Assembly: GCA_024734555.1 (NCBI GenBank)
Contig: JANPWX010000126.1
Span: 794,888 to 858,887, forward strand
Direction: 5' to 3'
DNA from: Trochalopteron elliotii
Taxonomy: Eukaryota > Chordata > Aves > Passeriformes > Leiothrichidae
Length of the DNA stretch: 64,000 bases
Part shown: piece after piece, positions 40,161 to 50,800 of the stretch
How the letters are laid out: each line of letters starts with the position of its first letter
How positions within the stretch are numbered: the stretch's first letter is position 1
The notes under the pieces: generated by a model
What the model saw: only the letters and a program-made list of their open reading frames with translations
Database searches by the model: none
Told to the model about the DNA's origin: nothing
Made by a program: the position numbers and the translations under genes

Positions 40161-41702
40161 TTCACACTGACACAAGGATGGCATTAACAGCAGTGACTGG
40201 AGGCTGGTTTTGGGGACTGTCCTGTGCCACGTGGGAATAGCTTCTGGCTGAAAACAGCCATTTCAACAGCTGACTTGGAGGTACTTGATACACTCTTGGT
40301 TTCAGCCAGTGAAAGTGGCACGTGTCAGAAAAGCAGGAATGAGCTCTTGACGTTTCTGGAATATGTTGATTTGTGTTCTTTAGCCAAAGAGGATGGAGGG
40401 GAGCACTACAAAGGAGCTAGTTTTGTGTGCTGCCATCACCTGCTTTTAACTGATCCCCTTACAGTTAGGTTTTCTATCAAGGACACAAAAGATCCAAGTT
40501 GAAACCTGCCTGACCCATTGAGAGTAGGGAATTGGCTTGAGATGCCCTATTGCCTTGATTATTACTGGATTTTAAAGCCCTTCCTGCTGTCTTTCGAGTT
40601 CAATGAGTAACCCTATAGCTTTAAGAAACTGAACAGAGGGTGTCTTAATTTCTTTTGCATCATGAGAGCAGTGGAAGGCCATGCTTTTATTTATATAAGG
40701 GAAATAACTTTTCCTGTCAATTTAATAGACAATCTTGGAAACCCTGCTGCAGGTTATTGGTGAGATTTTCTCATGATTTTCTTTTCTAAATTACAGTTGC
40801 CATTTTTATCACAAAGAAAGAAAGAAATCTTTTAAATACAGTTGCAGATAGCAAGTGTAACTCAAGCTCTCAAGGACATCAGTGGGGGGGTAGTAGAGCC
40901 TTTCAGCAGTAAGATTTTGCCTTTGCTGCCAGAAAGGTGTATTTTTTTTATATCCAATGTAATTAACACGAGAGCTATCCCAGGGTAGAAATAATTCACT
41001 CTGTGACATAACTGAAATGTCTTGTCTGTGCTGTCTGGTTTTGTTTTTAACCTTGGGCTTAAAAGGAACCAAAAATCTTTAGTTGTAAAAGAGCACATCA
41101 TCTGCAAAATATTATAAACCATTTATCTTTATGCACAAATGCCACCCAGCAGTGCAGCTCCACTTCTGCATCGTTAAATGCACAGACCATGCTCATTTTG
41201 CCCCGAACTAATAACAGTCTCCCCTAGAAATGCTGGGGATTCCAGACAGCCCTGGAAGAGGCAAAAGCTGGTGCTCAGGCCAGGCAGAGAGAGCTGCTGC
41301 CCTCCCTGAGGCTGTGCTCAGGGTTGCTGTCCAGCTGGAGTCAGAGGTCTGGGATTCTGTCTGGCTGGTGGGGTCACAATCCTGGCTTGGAGTTGTGTGT
41401 TTGCCAGCCCCTTTTCTGCCTGCCACAGTTTCTGCAGGCAGTGTCTGAGGGCCAGACTGAGCCTTCTTGGGTGCCTGTGCTGAAGCAGTAAGGGCAGGTT
41501 TGGGTTTCAGTCTCAGGTGAGCCAGAGGTCCCAGGCAGCTGCTGTGCTGGTGGGAGCAGCACCAACAGGAATGTGGCTGACTGGGTACCATGGGCACCAT
41601 CATACCCTGCTGCTTGAGGCCCTTCTGACAAGGAGAAAATTGACCAAAACAGCAAATAGACTCTTTGGAGAGAGAGTTTTCTGACAGTCCTCCATGTAAG
41701 TG

Positions 41703-41723
41703 CTCCTGTCCTTGCAGGTAAGA
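41703..41723 (+). promoter_or_regulatory. Candidate recursive splice site (CAG|GTAAGA)
   Basis: CTCCTGTCCTTGCAG is directly followed by GTAAGAG, placing a good acceptor and donor back to back at 41717/41718. This is the form of zero-length ratchet sites in long introns. The host intron is only 10.7 kb, shorter than usual for such sites. Confidence 0.3.
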
Positions 41724-44700
41724 GCCTCTGTAAGCTGTTCAGCTGAAGGCTTGCCCCAGTAATTACTGCTGCCAGCCAAGCACTCGTTCACTGTGAGAGG
41801 AGGTTTCTTCAGCTTTGGGTAGATGCCAAGTTAAACTTCCACTAAGATTTCTTATATTTGCAGCCACAATTGATTACTTTTCTCATTATTTGGTCTTGAT
41901 ATAGAGACATGCGGACTGAGCCATGTTTGTATTAACCCCCAAAGACTTTTTTTCTTTGGGAACATCCATCACAGTTGCATGCAAACAGTTCTGCTCTGGC
42001 ACTTGTAGCTGATATTAGCTGGGGTTTTTTCGGAATTGCTACATGTGACGATTGGTATGGATCTGCCTAAAGAGTCACAGTGTTCTCAGCTAACCAAGAA
42101 AGCAGTAGTGGTTTGTTAGATGTGCAGAAAAATGCATGCAAACAGCCCTGCAGAGTGTGGGGCATGGCTGTGCACAAACCTAATCGTTGGAAAAGATTTT
42201 ACAAGTTGGCTCCAAAGTATTCATCAGTTACTAATTTTATATATGCAATAAAAATTCTGAGGGGGGAAAACCCCACCCTTTTTCTCTGCTGATTTTCAGG
42301 AAATTTGATGTTAAAACTTAGTAAGAGAGAAGAGGCTCTTGGATATGAAAAATACCAGAGTCAATTGCCATTCAGTTTTAATTATTTCTGATGTAACACT
42401 TTATCCAACAACTGGTTTTATTGTTTTCTACTCAGTGTTTTTAAATCAGTGGTCTGCAGATTCCTGGGGTTCTTGGACAGCTTGGGATGCCTGAAAGTTG
42501 TCTTAAGAAAAGCAGGTCTGTTGTTAGTGTGCTTGAGTTCATTGTCCAAGAGTCTGCTCCATCCCAGTAAAACATTTTGTGTGTGCACAAAGCTCAAAGA
42601 TTGAAAATAACTGCGAGAGTGAAAATGCTCTGAGGCCGTTTCCCTAGAGAGAAGCTTCTAATGAAACCTCTTGTTTCTGTTTTTGGTTATTATTTCCAAT
42701 TTGTTAGAGCTTGTCATTCTTGGTTAAATCTCAGTTGATGGAGGGCTGGAGTGAGAACTTCCACCCTTTTTCCTTTCCTCCTCCCGCCTTTCCAAGCAGG
42801 TAATTTGCCTCCTTGTCGTTTCTGTGTTTACTTTAGGTGAACTGCCTGATCAGGCTCTCCAAAGTGTCAGAACACATAATTGTGTTCAGCTGTTTGACAT
42901 ACTTATGTAGATATCAGGATACTGTTATTAACCTTTTTCTCTGCAAGGCTGAGTACTTGGGGGTATAGAGTACTTAGAGAGATAAGTTTGTCACAGTTTC
43001 TCAAAAATAGAGGTAAATGCCACTGCCCTCCATTTCACTGGTCTGTAGCTTTGTTTCTGGGCAGTTTATATTAAGGAGGTTTATAAAGAAATCCCTACTT
43101 TTTTTTGTAATGTTTGAGGGTGGTGGCCAAATCTCTGTGCAATATGCAGAAGGTGAGATATAACATTCAAATGCTGTTATCAGTGTTGTTGCTGCCTCAG
43201 GCTCCCCTGTGGAAGCTGTCCTTCTCCAGCAGCACAGAGGTGCAGGTGTAGCATGCCAGGGGTGGGGACTGGCACCCAGTCACACCTTGGCTGCAGACGT
43301 GTGTGTGAGAGCCTTTCCTTCTGTCTGCCACCTTCATTCTTGTGCCAGCTGGTGAGAGGGTTAACAGGGAGGCCTCCTCCCACACCCACATAATTGTAGG
43401 ACTTAGTTCTTGTCTCTTCTTTACTTTGGGAGCTTTCCTCCATGGGCACTTGGCTGGAGAATTATCTGTCTGGTGTCATAGGTAGGTGCAAGCCAGTGGC
43501 AGAGAGCTTGTGTGGGCAGAGCAACAAGACAATTGCATCTTCCACTGAGAGCAGCAGTCTGGAAAAGGTTTCTGTGTGTATCTATATCCTCTGATCAAAA
43601 GGTTTTCAAACTGCTAGAACAAAGGGGCTGTTATCTTGCTGGTGAAAAATTACAAGTATTTGCAATCAGTTTGCATCAATCTCTTTGGGGTATTGTGCTG
43701 TGCTGATTTAGTAACGTGATAACTTCTGGCACTGCTGCAAAAAGACAATTCTCAAGATCAGCCTGCAACAATTTGGTATTTTTGGTACCCACTAGAGCAT
43801 CAGTCTTAGAAACAGGACTGCTAAGACTCCCTGGATCTTGTTTAATAAAATCATGTAGTGAGGGCATCATGATTATAAATCACACTTGGAAATTGGCCTG
43901 CAGAGTACTTGCTGGGTTATGTGGTGTCGTGTGTTCCTGGCTCCTTTTTAATTTCCGAAAAGAAGGCATATAGCAGCAGCTGGAGCTAGAGGTGGAATTC
44001 ATTTAGCTGCTTTGAGAAAGCCACTGCCAGCAAAACCCAGCAGCTCGACAGTCTTTGGTTGTAGAGAGGGGAAAGGGATCCAAGTGACTGGAGCTGGTGT
44101 AATGAGAAGGAAAAGAACCAAATGATTTGGCAGCATGTGAAAGTGGTAAGGATGTGGTAGAGAAAGGAGCAGGAGGAGCTGAAATGAAAAGCAGGAGTAA
44201 ACAATGTAATTTAACTTATTCAAAAGGGACAGAATGCTTATTAAAGTTCTGAGAGATGATAAATTAGTGCTTTGCTGCTATTGTTATTTCAGATAGAGTT
44301 GTCATATGGTAATGCTGCAGCAATGAAGGCTGGAGGCTCACAGACTCATAGAGGGGAATAGAAAGTGGGATATTTGGTTACATGATTGAGAGTTGGAGTC
44401 GATGAGGCTCAATGTGCAAGCCTGATTCTGGAGAGCATCCTTACATGTGTGTGCTGGTCCCAGGAAGGTGCTGTCACGTCCTCAAGAGGGATGGTTCAAA
44501 GTGTGTGTCCTGCTGCTGTGAAGATGTGTGAAGCTGAGAGCTTTTACCTTGGTCAGGAGGAGCTGTCGAAGCCCTGCTCTGGCTAATCAAACCTTGTCTG
44601 AAACAGCCCCAGAGCCCTCACTTGGAAGTGCTCTCTGGCTGTTACTCCTGTGGCAGCACGCAGAATATCAGGAGATCATTTGAGGTTGTGGAGTTTTCCC

Positions 44701-44772
44701 CTAAGGAATACTGGGCTGGGGGAGGGAAATCGCAAAATGATTCTTATCTTACATTACACAGAATCTCTTGCA

Positions 44773-44805
44773 TTACTTACTGTGGCATATTGTTTCCTCC
44801 CACAG
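44773..44805 (+). promoter_or_regulatory. 3' splice site of microexon B
   Basis: A branch-point-like TTACTTACTG is followed by the short pyrimidine tract TTGTTTCCTCCCACAG. A TGC lies further upstream in TTGCATTAC. TGC-type elements upstream of acceptors are associated with neuronal microexon inclusion by SRRM4, but a single TGC is weak evidence. Confidence 0.75.
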
Positions 44806-44841
44806 AGTTCTGCTCAATCGCTTTCAGGAAGAGGCTACTCC
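44806..44841 (+). CDS. FBRSL1: 36-nt coding microexon B of the same AUTS2-family gene
   Basis: Twelve codons, SSAQSLSGRGYS, lie between the acceptor TGTTTCCTCCCACAG and the donor GTAAGT, phase 0 at both ends. Spliced to exon A they read RSSSRDRLSD-SSAQSLSGRGYS. This parallels the AUTS2 block [22 protein letters not shown], in which the same 12 residues precede a CDSDSD acidic stretch. The equal length, phase and position make this the orthologous small exon and independently support exon A. The next exon, expected to begin with a Cys-Asp-Ser-type acidic segment, was not found up to the window end. A second AG follows directly (CAGAG), but using it would remove 2 nt and shift the frame. A further AG acceptor-like site after pyrimidine-rich sequence lies at 44890-44891. 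TTACTTACTG about 30 nt upstream could serve as branch point. Expected to be part of a low-complexity Ser-rich region in a nuclear chromatin regulator. Confidence 0.85.
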
Positions 44842-44847
44842 GTAAGT
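44842..44847 (+). promoter_or_regulatory. 5' splice site of microexon B (GTAAGT)
   Basis: A GTAAGT donor directly follows the TCC codon. A strong donor is expected for efficient definition of so short an exon. Confidence 0.88.
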
Positions 44848-47800
44848 CATTTTACAGCTAATTCTTTCACTTCTGTTGATGTTGATTGCAGAGGTTTACA
44901 CTACCTATTGCACAGCCACTGACATGGAAGAAATGCAGAACAGAAACAGGGTGAGAGCACAGGGCTGTTTGTGCACCTGGCAGGGGACAGCTCTGACATG
45001 TGAGAGTGCATTAAGAGCCTGGGGGCTTCTTAATTTAATATTATACTTATAGGGAGAGTTTTTTTGGTCAGTTTATTTCAGCTAGATAGTCACCTCTGGA
45101 GAATTACAAGACCTGAGTGGGGAGAGTTTTCAACACCAGCAGGAGATGCTTCCCTCCTCTCCTCCCTCCCCCATACAGGTTTTCATTTGTGTGTTAAATA
45201 CACAATTACTCCCATTTTACAAAGAATTGTGACCCTCGTCATTGTGAACAACAAGAAAGTCAATATTCTCCTATTTACAAGCTCTGAGTTACAAAACAAG
45301 CTCAGTTGTTTTCAGGGGAGGGTGTTGCTGATGTTTCCTTCACAGGAGTGCCACAATGTTTGAGGATGGTGTTACAGGGTCAGGACACGTCTGCCTGTGT
45401 ATGCAATGTACCAGACATGTTTAATTGTCCATTTCTGTTTAAATGTTCCTTATTTGTATGTGCAATAATGACGTTTCTTCATATAGAGGTGGATTAATTT
45501 GTTTGGTTTGGGTACATTTTCTGCTCAGCTGTCTAAAAAGGCAGGCACAGACATCACTGAGTAGAGTAATACAGAAATAGGAGAAGGGTGTGAGAGGCTT
45601 AGCAAAGTCAACACGAAAATTCCTGGAATCACATTATATCTGACTCTCAAAACAAATGTATGGTGGGGAGATATGATACCCTGCTTGTTCAGCCAGTAAG
45701 TCATGTGTAGTGCAAAGGTTATAGATGAAGGTATATGCAAATCTGAATGTGAATGTCTCAGTCCAGCAAACAATTCCTGCCTACACTGATTGACAGTAAT
45801 TGCTGTTTTCACAACCTGTGCCATGAAAAAGTTTTGCCTTTTTAGGTGAATGGTCCCGAACAGTTTCATATCAAGAGCTAAAGCTGCTCATTCTCTATAG
45901 GACCAGAACAAGGGTGGATTTTAGGTACTTCAGGAAGTTGATGTGGAGGCCTGGAACACATTTCTTTTCACGATAATCACCAGAATTACTTACTTTCAAT
46001 AATTTATGTTGTAAGTTTAGGGTGATGGAACTTGCTTAGCTTCTACCCAATGCACAAAGAGAAAAAATTGCCAGGCAGTGCAGAATTCATGGTCTGATTT
46101 CATGGCAACACTCTCCCGTGCTATCATGCGTATAATCAGAAATTCATAATACAAGATTAAGTACATTTTCATCATAAAACCATTACAAAATAACATATGA
46201 CTCGAAAAGTCTCACAGTTTTAATGAAATATTGTCACAAATTTTTAGACAGTAGTTACATGTCTACTAAGTATCCTCCTGTCTAAATCTTGCCAGTATCC
46301 CAGGTGAGTATCATCACTTAATTCATTGAGGGATGAGGAATGTTTGCTCTAGGACCCATTAAGTGCTGCTTTCCATACGTTTGGAGAATCAGATTCACCT
46401 AAGCTTCTAAAGCCAGATGCTTTATCTTCTATTTGTCTGTAAAATGCCATGCATGCCCATGGCACCACATAAATAATAATGAATCATCTTCACAGATTTT
46501 ATGACTGAGGGCCTGGTTTGGGAACTAAACAATTTCCCAGTGGCTATAACATAGGTTGCAAAATCGTAATAGAAAAAGGCGAAAGAATTCTTCTCAGAGT
46601 CTCAAGGCCAATAAATCATAGGACTGTTTTCTTCCATTGCTGGCTATTGAGAAATTTACTTTTGTTTCTCAGAGAAATGATTTTGAGAAAATTACTAGCT
46701 CCTTCTCTGTCCGTGTGTGGGGACAAGGCTCTCTTATTTCACCAACCCATAACTTCTCAAGGGAGGTGAGAGCTTTCTGCATGCCAGGGCAGTGTTTTGA
46801 GATCATGAATAGTGTGAACTGGCATTGCTTTCCTTTATGGATTGTCATTTTCCCTCTTAAACTGCCTTCTGCCCCACCATGTGCCAGCTCTTGAGGCTGA
46901 CTGTTTCCCCCAAGACTCTGATGCTGCTCTAAACTGATTTAGCAAAAGTCAGAGACTGCCACTTCCAGCACTGCCAGACCTTGTTGGCCCAAACTCTCAT
47001 GGGAAGCTATTTCTTGCAGGTGGCACAGAGATATTCAAACCACCAGATCCAGACAACTGGCCCCACACCAGGAGTTGTCCACAGCATCTATAACAGTTTC
47101 CACTTTCTCACGAAGGCAGCTGTCTATGAAACATGAAGTCACTGTTTTGGCTCTGCCCCTGTTTACATGGGATGGGCTGTTTCCCAGACATGGTGAAAGC
47201 AGTGGTAGCGGGAGGCACGGTGGAGACGCCGCTGTGCTGGGTGTTCCTCCTGATGGCTGTGCTGATGGCTTGTGTTGTGGAAGACTTGTGGAATGATGAT
47301 CTGTATTGTTACTCAGTGAAGTTCTTGTACTGGGTTCCATCAGCAGCTGTTTAAATACCACAAACTATTTTGTGCGTGCTCAGTTTTAATTACCTCGTTG
47401 TGAATCCGCACTCTTCACCATTCACTTGCGTCAGCTGTCCTTGCAGAGATGTTTGCTTCCAGAAACATTTGTAGAAAATGCACATTTTAAGGAAATGAGC
47501 ATTTGCAAAGAGAGAACTTAAAACCTACAGTAAGAATCTTGCATGAAAAAATCTCAGTCCAAGGTTTGGCTCATCCAGCTGAGCCATCAAGGCCTGTCCA
47601 GGCAGTCAGCAGGCTCATTGGTGAAAAAGCTCAACAAATACCTCATCCATAAAGTGCAGACTTTGGAGCTAGAGGTAGGAAGAAAACTAAATGCAAGTGC
47701 CTAAATAACTAACTCCTGAGTGTTGGATATTTCAGCAATTTCCTTGACTTCAGGCTTCCCATGGGACATTAGGTGCCTAAATAAGGAGCATGCTTGAAAT

Positions 47801-50800
47801 AGCTGTGAAATTCTGGTCTCATTGAAGTTACCACATAACCTCTGGTGAACTCCAGCTGCACCTAGATTTAATTTGAGCCTCAAAACCAGCAGTAACAGTG
47901 ACCTGGCACATAGTTTCAGAGTCTCCTGTACATACCAGGGGCAAAATCTCTTGTAACACTATTTCCCAAAATGGAGTTTCAAATGGCATTTACTTTTACT
48001 TGGCTAGGACAAGACATTTCTGTACTGCTGCTGCAAGCTCCTTCTCCCATCAGTAGCATGTGTTTCATATCCTTATCTCATTAAATGTATACTTCCGCTG
48101 TGCTGAGAAACAGAACACGAGTTTGTTTATGGAGGTTAATATCTCATTCTCTCTATGACTTGATGGTTACATTTGTGTGATAAGCTACTCCAGGCGTTTG
48201 TCACATTTTCTGCATGCACAGATGAGATTAGTGATCTTAGTCAGAGAGGTCTTGTCTGTCCTCTGAGCAGACAAAACAGATTCTCTTTTTGGTAACAGGA
48301 TGAGAGGCCTGTCTACCTGAAAATGCACTGATTTGTTAACAAGTACACAGAGAATCAGAAATTAGAATTAGAATTAGTTGAGGTTTCTATATATCACTGA
48401 TAAATATCCACCCTGTAGATGTTTGTCAAGTTTTTGTTCTGATAGTTAGCTTAGAACCAAACATAAAATAGTTACAATGAATATAATACCAGTACATACA
48501 TTTTGTTATTAATGGCTAAAAAGTTGCAGTTGTTTATAAGGTTGAGGAGACTGTAGAGACAAACCCAAGCTGCAGCTGAACTTGCCTCACTTTTATAGCG
48601 AGGATGGAAAAGGATAGAGCTGGGGAATATGTGGTAGCTTAAAAAAATAAACAAAAAACCTCTTCCAATAAATTATGTAGTTTATTTATAGAGCATCTGT
48701 GCAGCTGTTTGTCTTCTGAAATGGAAGGGGCTAAAATATGGGAGTGAATAAAAGAATAAACTTGAAAGCATATGGCAAATGGGTGGCCAGTGAGCCAACC
48801 TGTCTGAGTGTGCCTTGGACCAAAAGTACAGGAGGATGAGACATCGTTGTTTGGTTTTATTTGTTCTTGAAAGGGTTTTTTTTTTTAAATAAAAACAGTA
48901 ACATACACTTGGCAACAGCAGCAGCTGATTTTTATTCTGAGCTTCTGTAAAATATCAAAGTCTTTGTAGCCTAGTCAAACCCTGGCAGCTGATCAAATTC
49001 TGTTGATTTTACATCTTCCTTGTTGAGCACCGGAAACCAGTGTCTCAGATAACTTGGGCTGGAGCTCGTGGATAGACAGGAATGTGAAGAACACCATAAG
49101 GCTTGCAGAGACTCTTGGGTCATCCAGAGTCAGCTCAGTGCTATCTGCAGCCTTCATTCCTCCTGCTTGGTGATGTAGCCTGAGAACAATTATCTCATCC
49201 CCTGGGTGAAGTTGAACCTGAGGTGATTCAAGCAAGCACTGGGTAGGCTTTGAGCACCCTGAGCCCACTGCACTGTCTGCCTGGACCCCAGTCTGCTCTT
49301 TCCTGACTGTTGCTCTCAAATTATCTTGTTCATTTTTGGAACTGGCTTTCCAGCCAGTTTGGACCTTTGCTGTCAAAGATCTTTACAGCCATCCAGGACC
49401 CCTCTCCTGTGCTGTGTCTCAGTGGGGCTGTTACCCAACAGAGCTGCCCACAACCACCCTGCCCCATCAGATCTCTTTGGCTCATGCCCATGAGTTCACT
49501 TGCTGGGACAGCCAGTTCTGAGCTGCATTCCCCTGGTTTGCAGCACAGAGATATTGCCCAGCTCGGCGACCTCAGTGGGAGGGAGGACAGGTACAAATGG
49601 CTGCAAAGTGCTGGGAAGTCATCAGCTGAGGAATTGTTGACTCTGCAGGATTATATCCCCTGTAAAGCTCTTTTCATGGCCTCTCTCAGTTTTGTGCCAG
49701 CTCAGTGCAGTTCTGTGAAACCCTGAAGCAGATGGTGCCTGCTAAGGAGACTGTTCTCAGGCCAGAAATCCTTGGTGTGAGCATGGGCAGGTTCATGGCT
49801 TTGGTGTAGTGGTTCCAGAGGCTCACTGAAGATCACACCAGCAGCATTCCCCAGTCCACTCTGTGCTTCGAGGATGCTCTTGTGCTGTTAGGTTGGAACC
49901 AAATTATCACTTGGAAAAGTACCTTTAACAGCATCTTTTCTGTATAGACCTTGAGTCAGTACCGTTTCCCAAATGGATCCCAGGGGTCACTGTATATATA
50001 CCTTGACATCTTTGAGATGGCCATGGAGAAACTGATGTCCTGAGAAGGATAAATTTCTACATGAAGTTAAAAAAATCACTGCAGATGAAGCATGTCATGC
50101 TTCTACTTGGAAATTCCTGAGTGTGCTTCCCTCATGGTGTGGAAGCACGCTCAGTGACCAGAGGCACATTGGAATTGTGACAAACAGGGTTTTTCCACCT
50201 GCTGCTCTGTCACACACTAATGAAAAATCTCTTCTGTAGGTGGGTAACATTTCTTGGCTGGGCTGGAAAATTCATTGTATTTTAGGACCTCTGATAAATT
50301 TTCATTTTTCCGTGCCAAAAATCAATATTGGAAACAGGGCTCTTGTTATGAATCTAAAACTCCTTGATCTGGAGCCAAAGGTAAATGATAAAACTGAATT
50401 TTTAATTCCTACAATAGTGTGCCTGTGGGCTGGCAATGTGAGCAAGACTTTCCGGACAAGATTTATGAATAAAGGAGTAATAATTCCAAAATAAGTATCA
50501 ATCTCCTTTTGCCATGATGCCAAGCATAAAAGAGGTACTCTTAATTGAGAAAAAGAATGGCAGATAGGTCCCCTTCAGGTGGAACAATACTCTGTCTTCT
50601 TTGAAGACAGATGGAGAAAAGAAAAAGGGACTGTAAAAAAGTGATGTGGCCTGCAAGTGCAATGACAGCACAAAGGTTTTTAAAAGATAGAAAAATAATA
50701 ATATAGAATAGAAATGTGAAGTATTTTGAAAGGAGTTTTCCCTGTAAGATACCAGGAGTTTTAGAGAGCCAGGAATAAAATGGTGGGTGTCAGTCCAAAG

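Larger units (their letters stand above)
34060..44805 (+). other. FBRSL1: Complete 10.7-kb intron between exons A and B
   Basis: Bounded by GTAAGT and CACAG. The first 900 bp are AT-rich and dense in TAAT-type sites. 35262-35330 is a short GC-rich patch with a hairpin. 35340-36000 is again AT-rich. 36929-37857 holds five TAATTGTC copies on one strand and a (CA)8 run. 38000-39480 shows nothing I can name. 39520-39610 is MIR-like. 40080-40160 holds a duplicated 15-mer. 41717 is an AG|GTAAGA junction. The rest up to exon B appears to be ordinary unique intron sequence. Open frames such as 36133-36699 (188 codons) lack family resemblance and splice support. Confidence 0.8.

Noticed and set aside
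41505..41522. CTCAG|GTGAG as a recursive splice site
   Set aside because: The sequence upstream is purine-rich and gives no pyrimidine tract.
44340..44400. Possible CR1 tail near 'CACAGACTCATAGAGG'
   Set aside because: It lacks the ATTCTATGAT octamer repeats and the preceding conserved CR1 3' region.
48361..48376. ATTAGA tandem repeat
   Set aside because: Fewer than three full units; too short to be more than chance.
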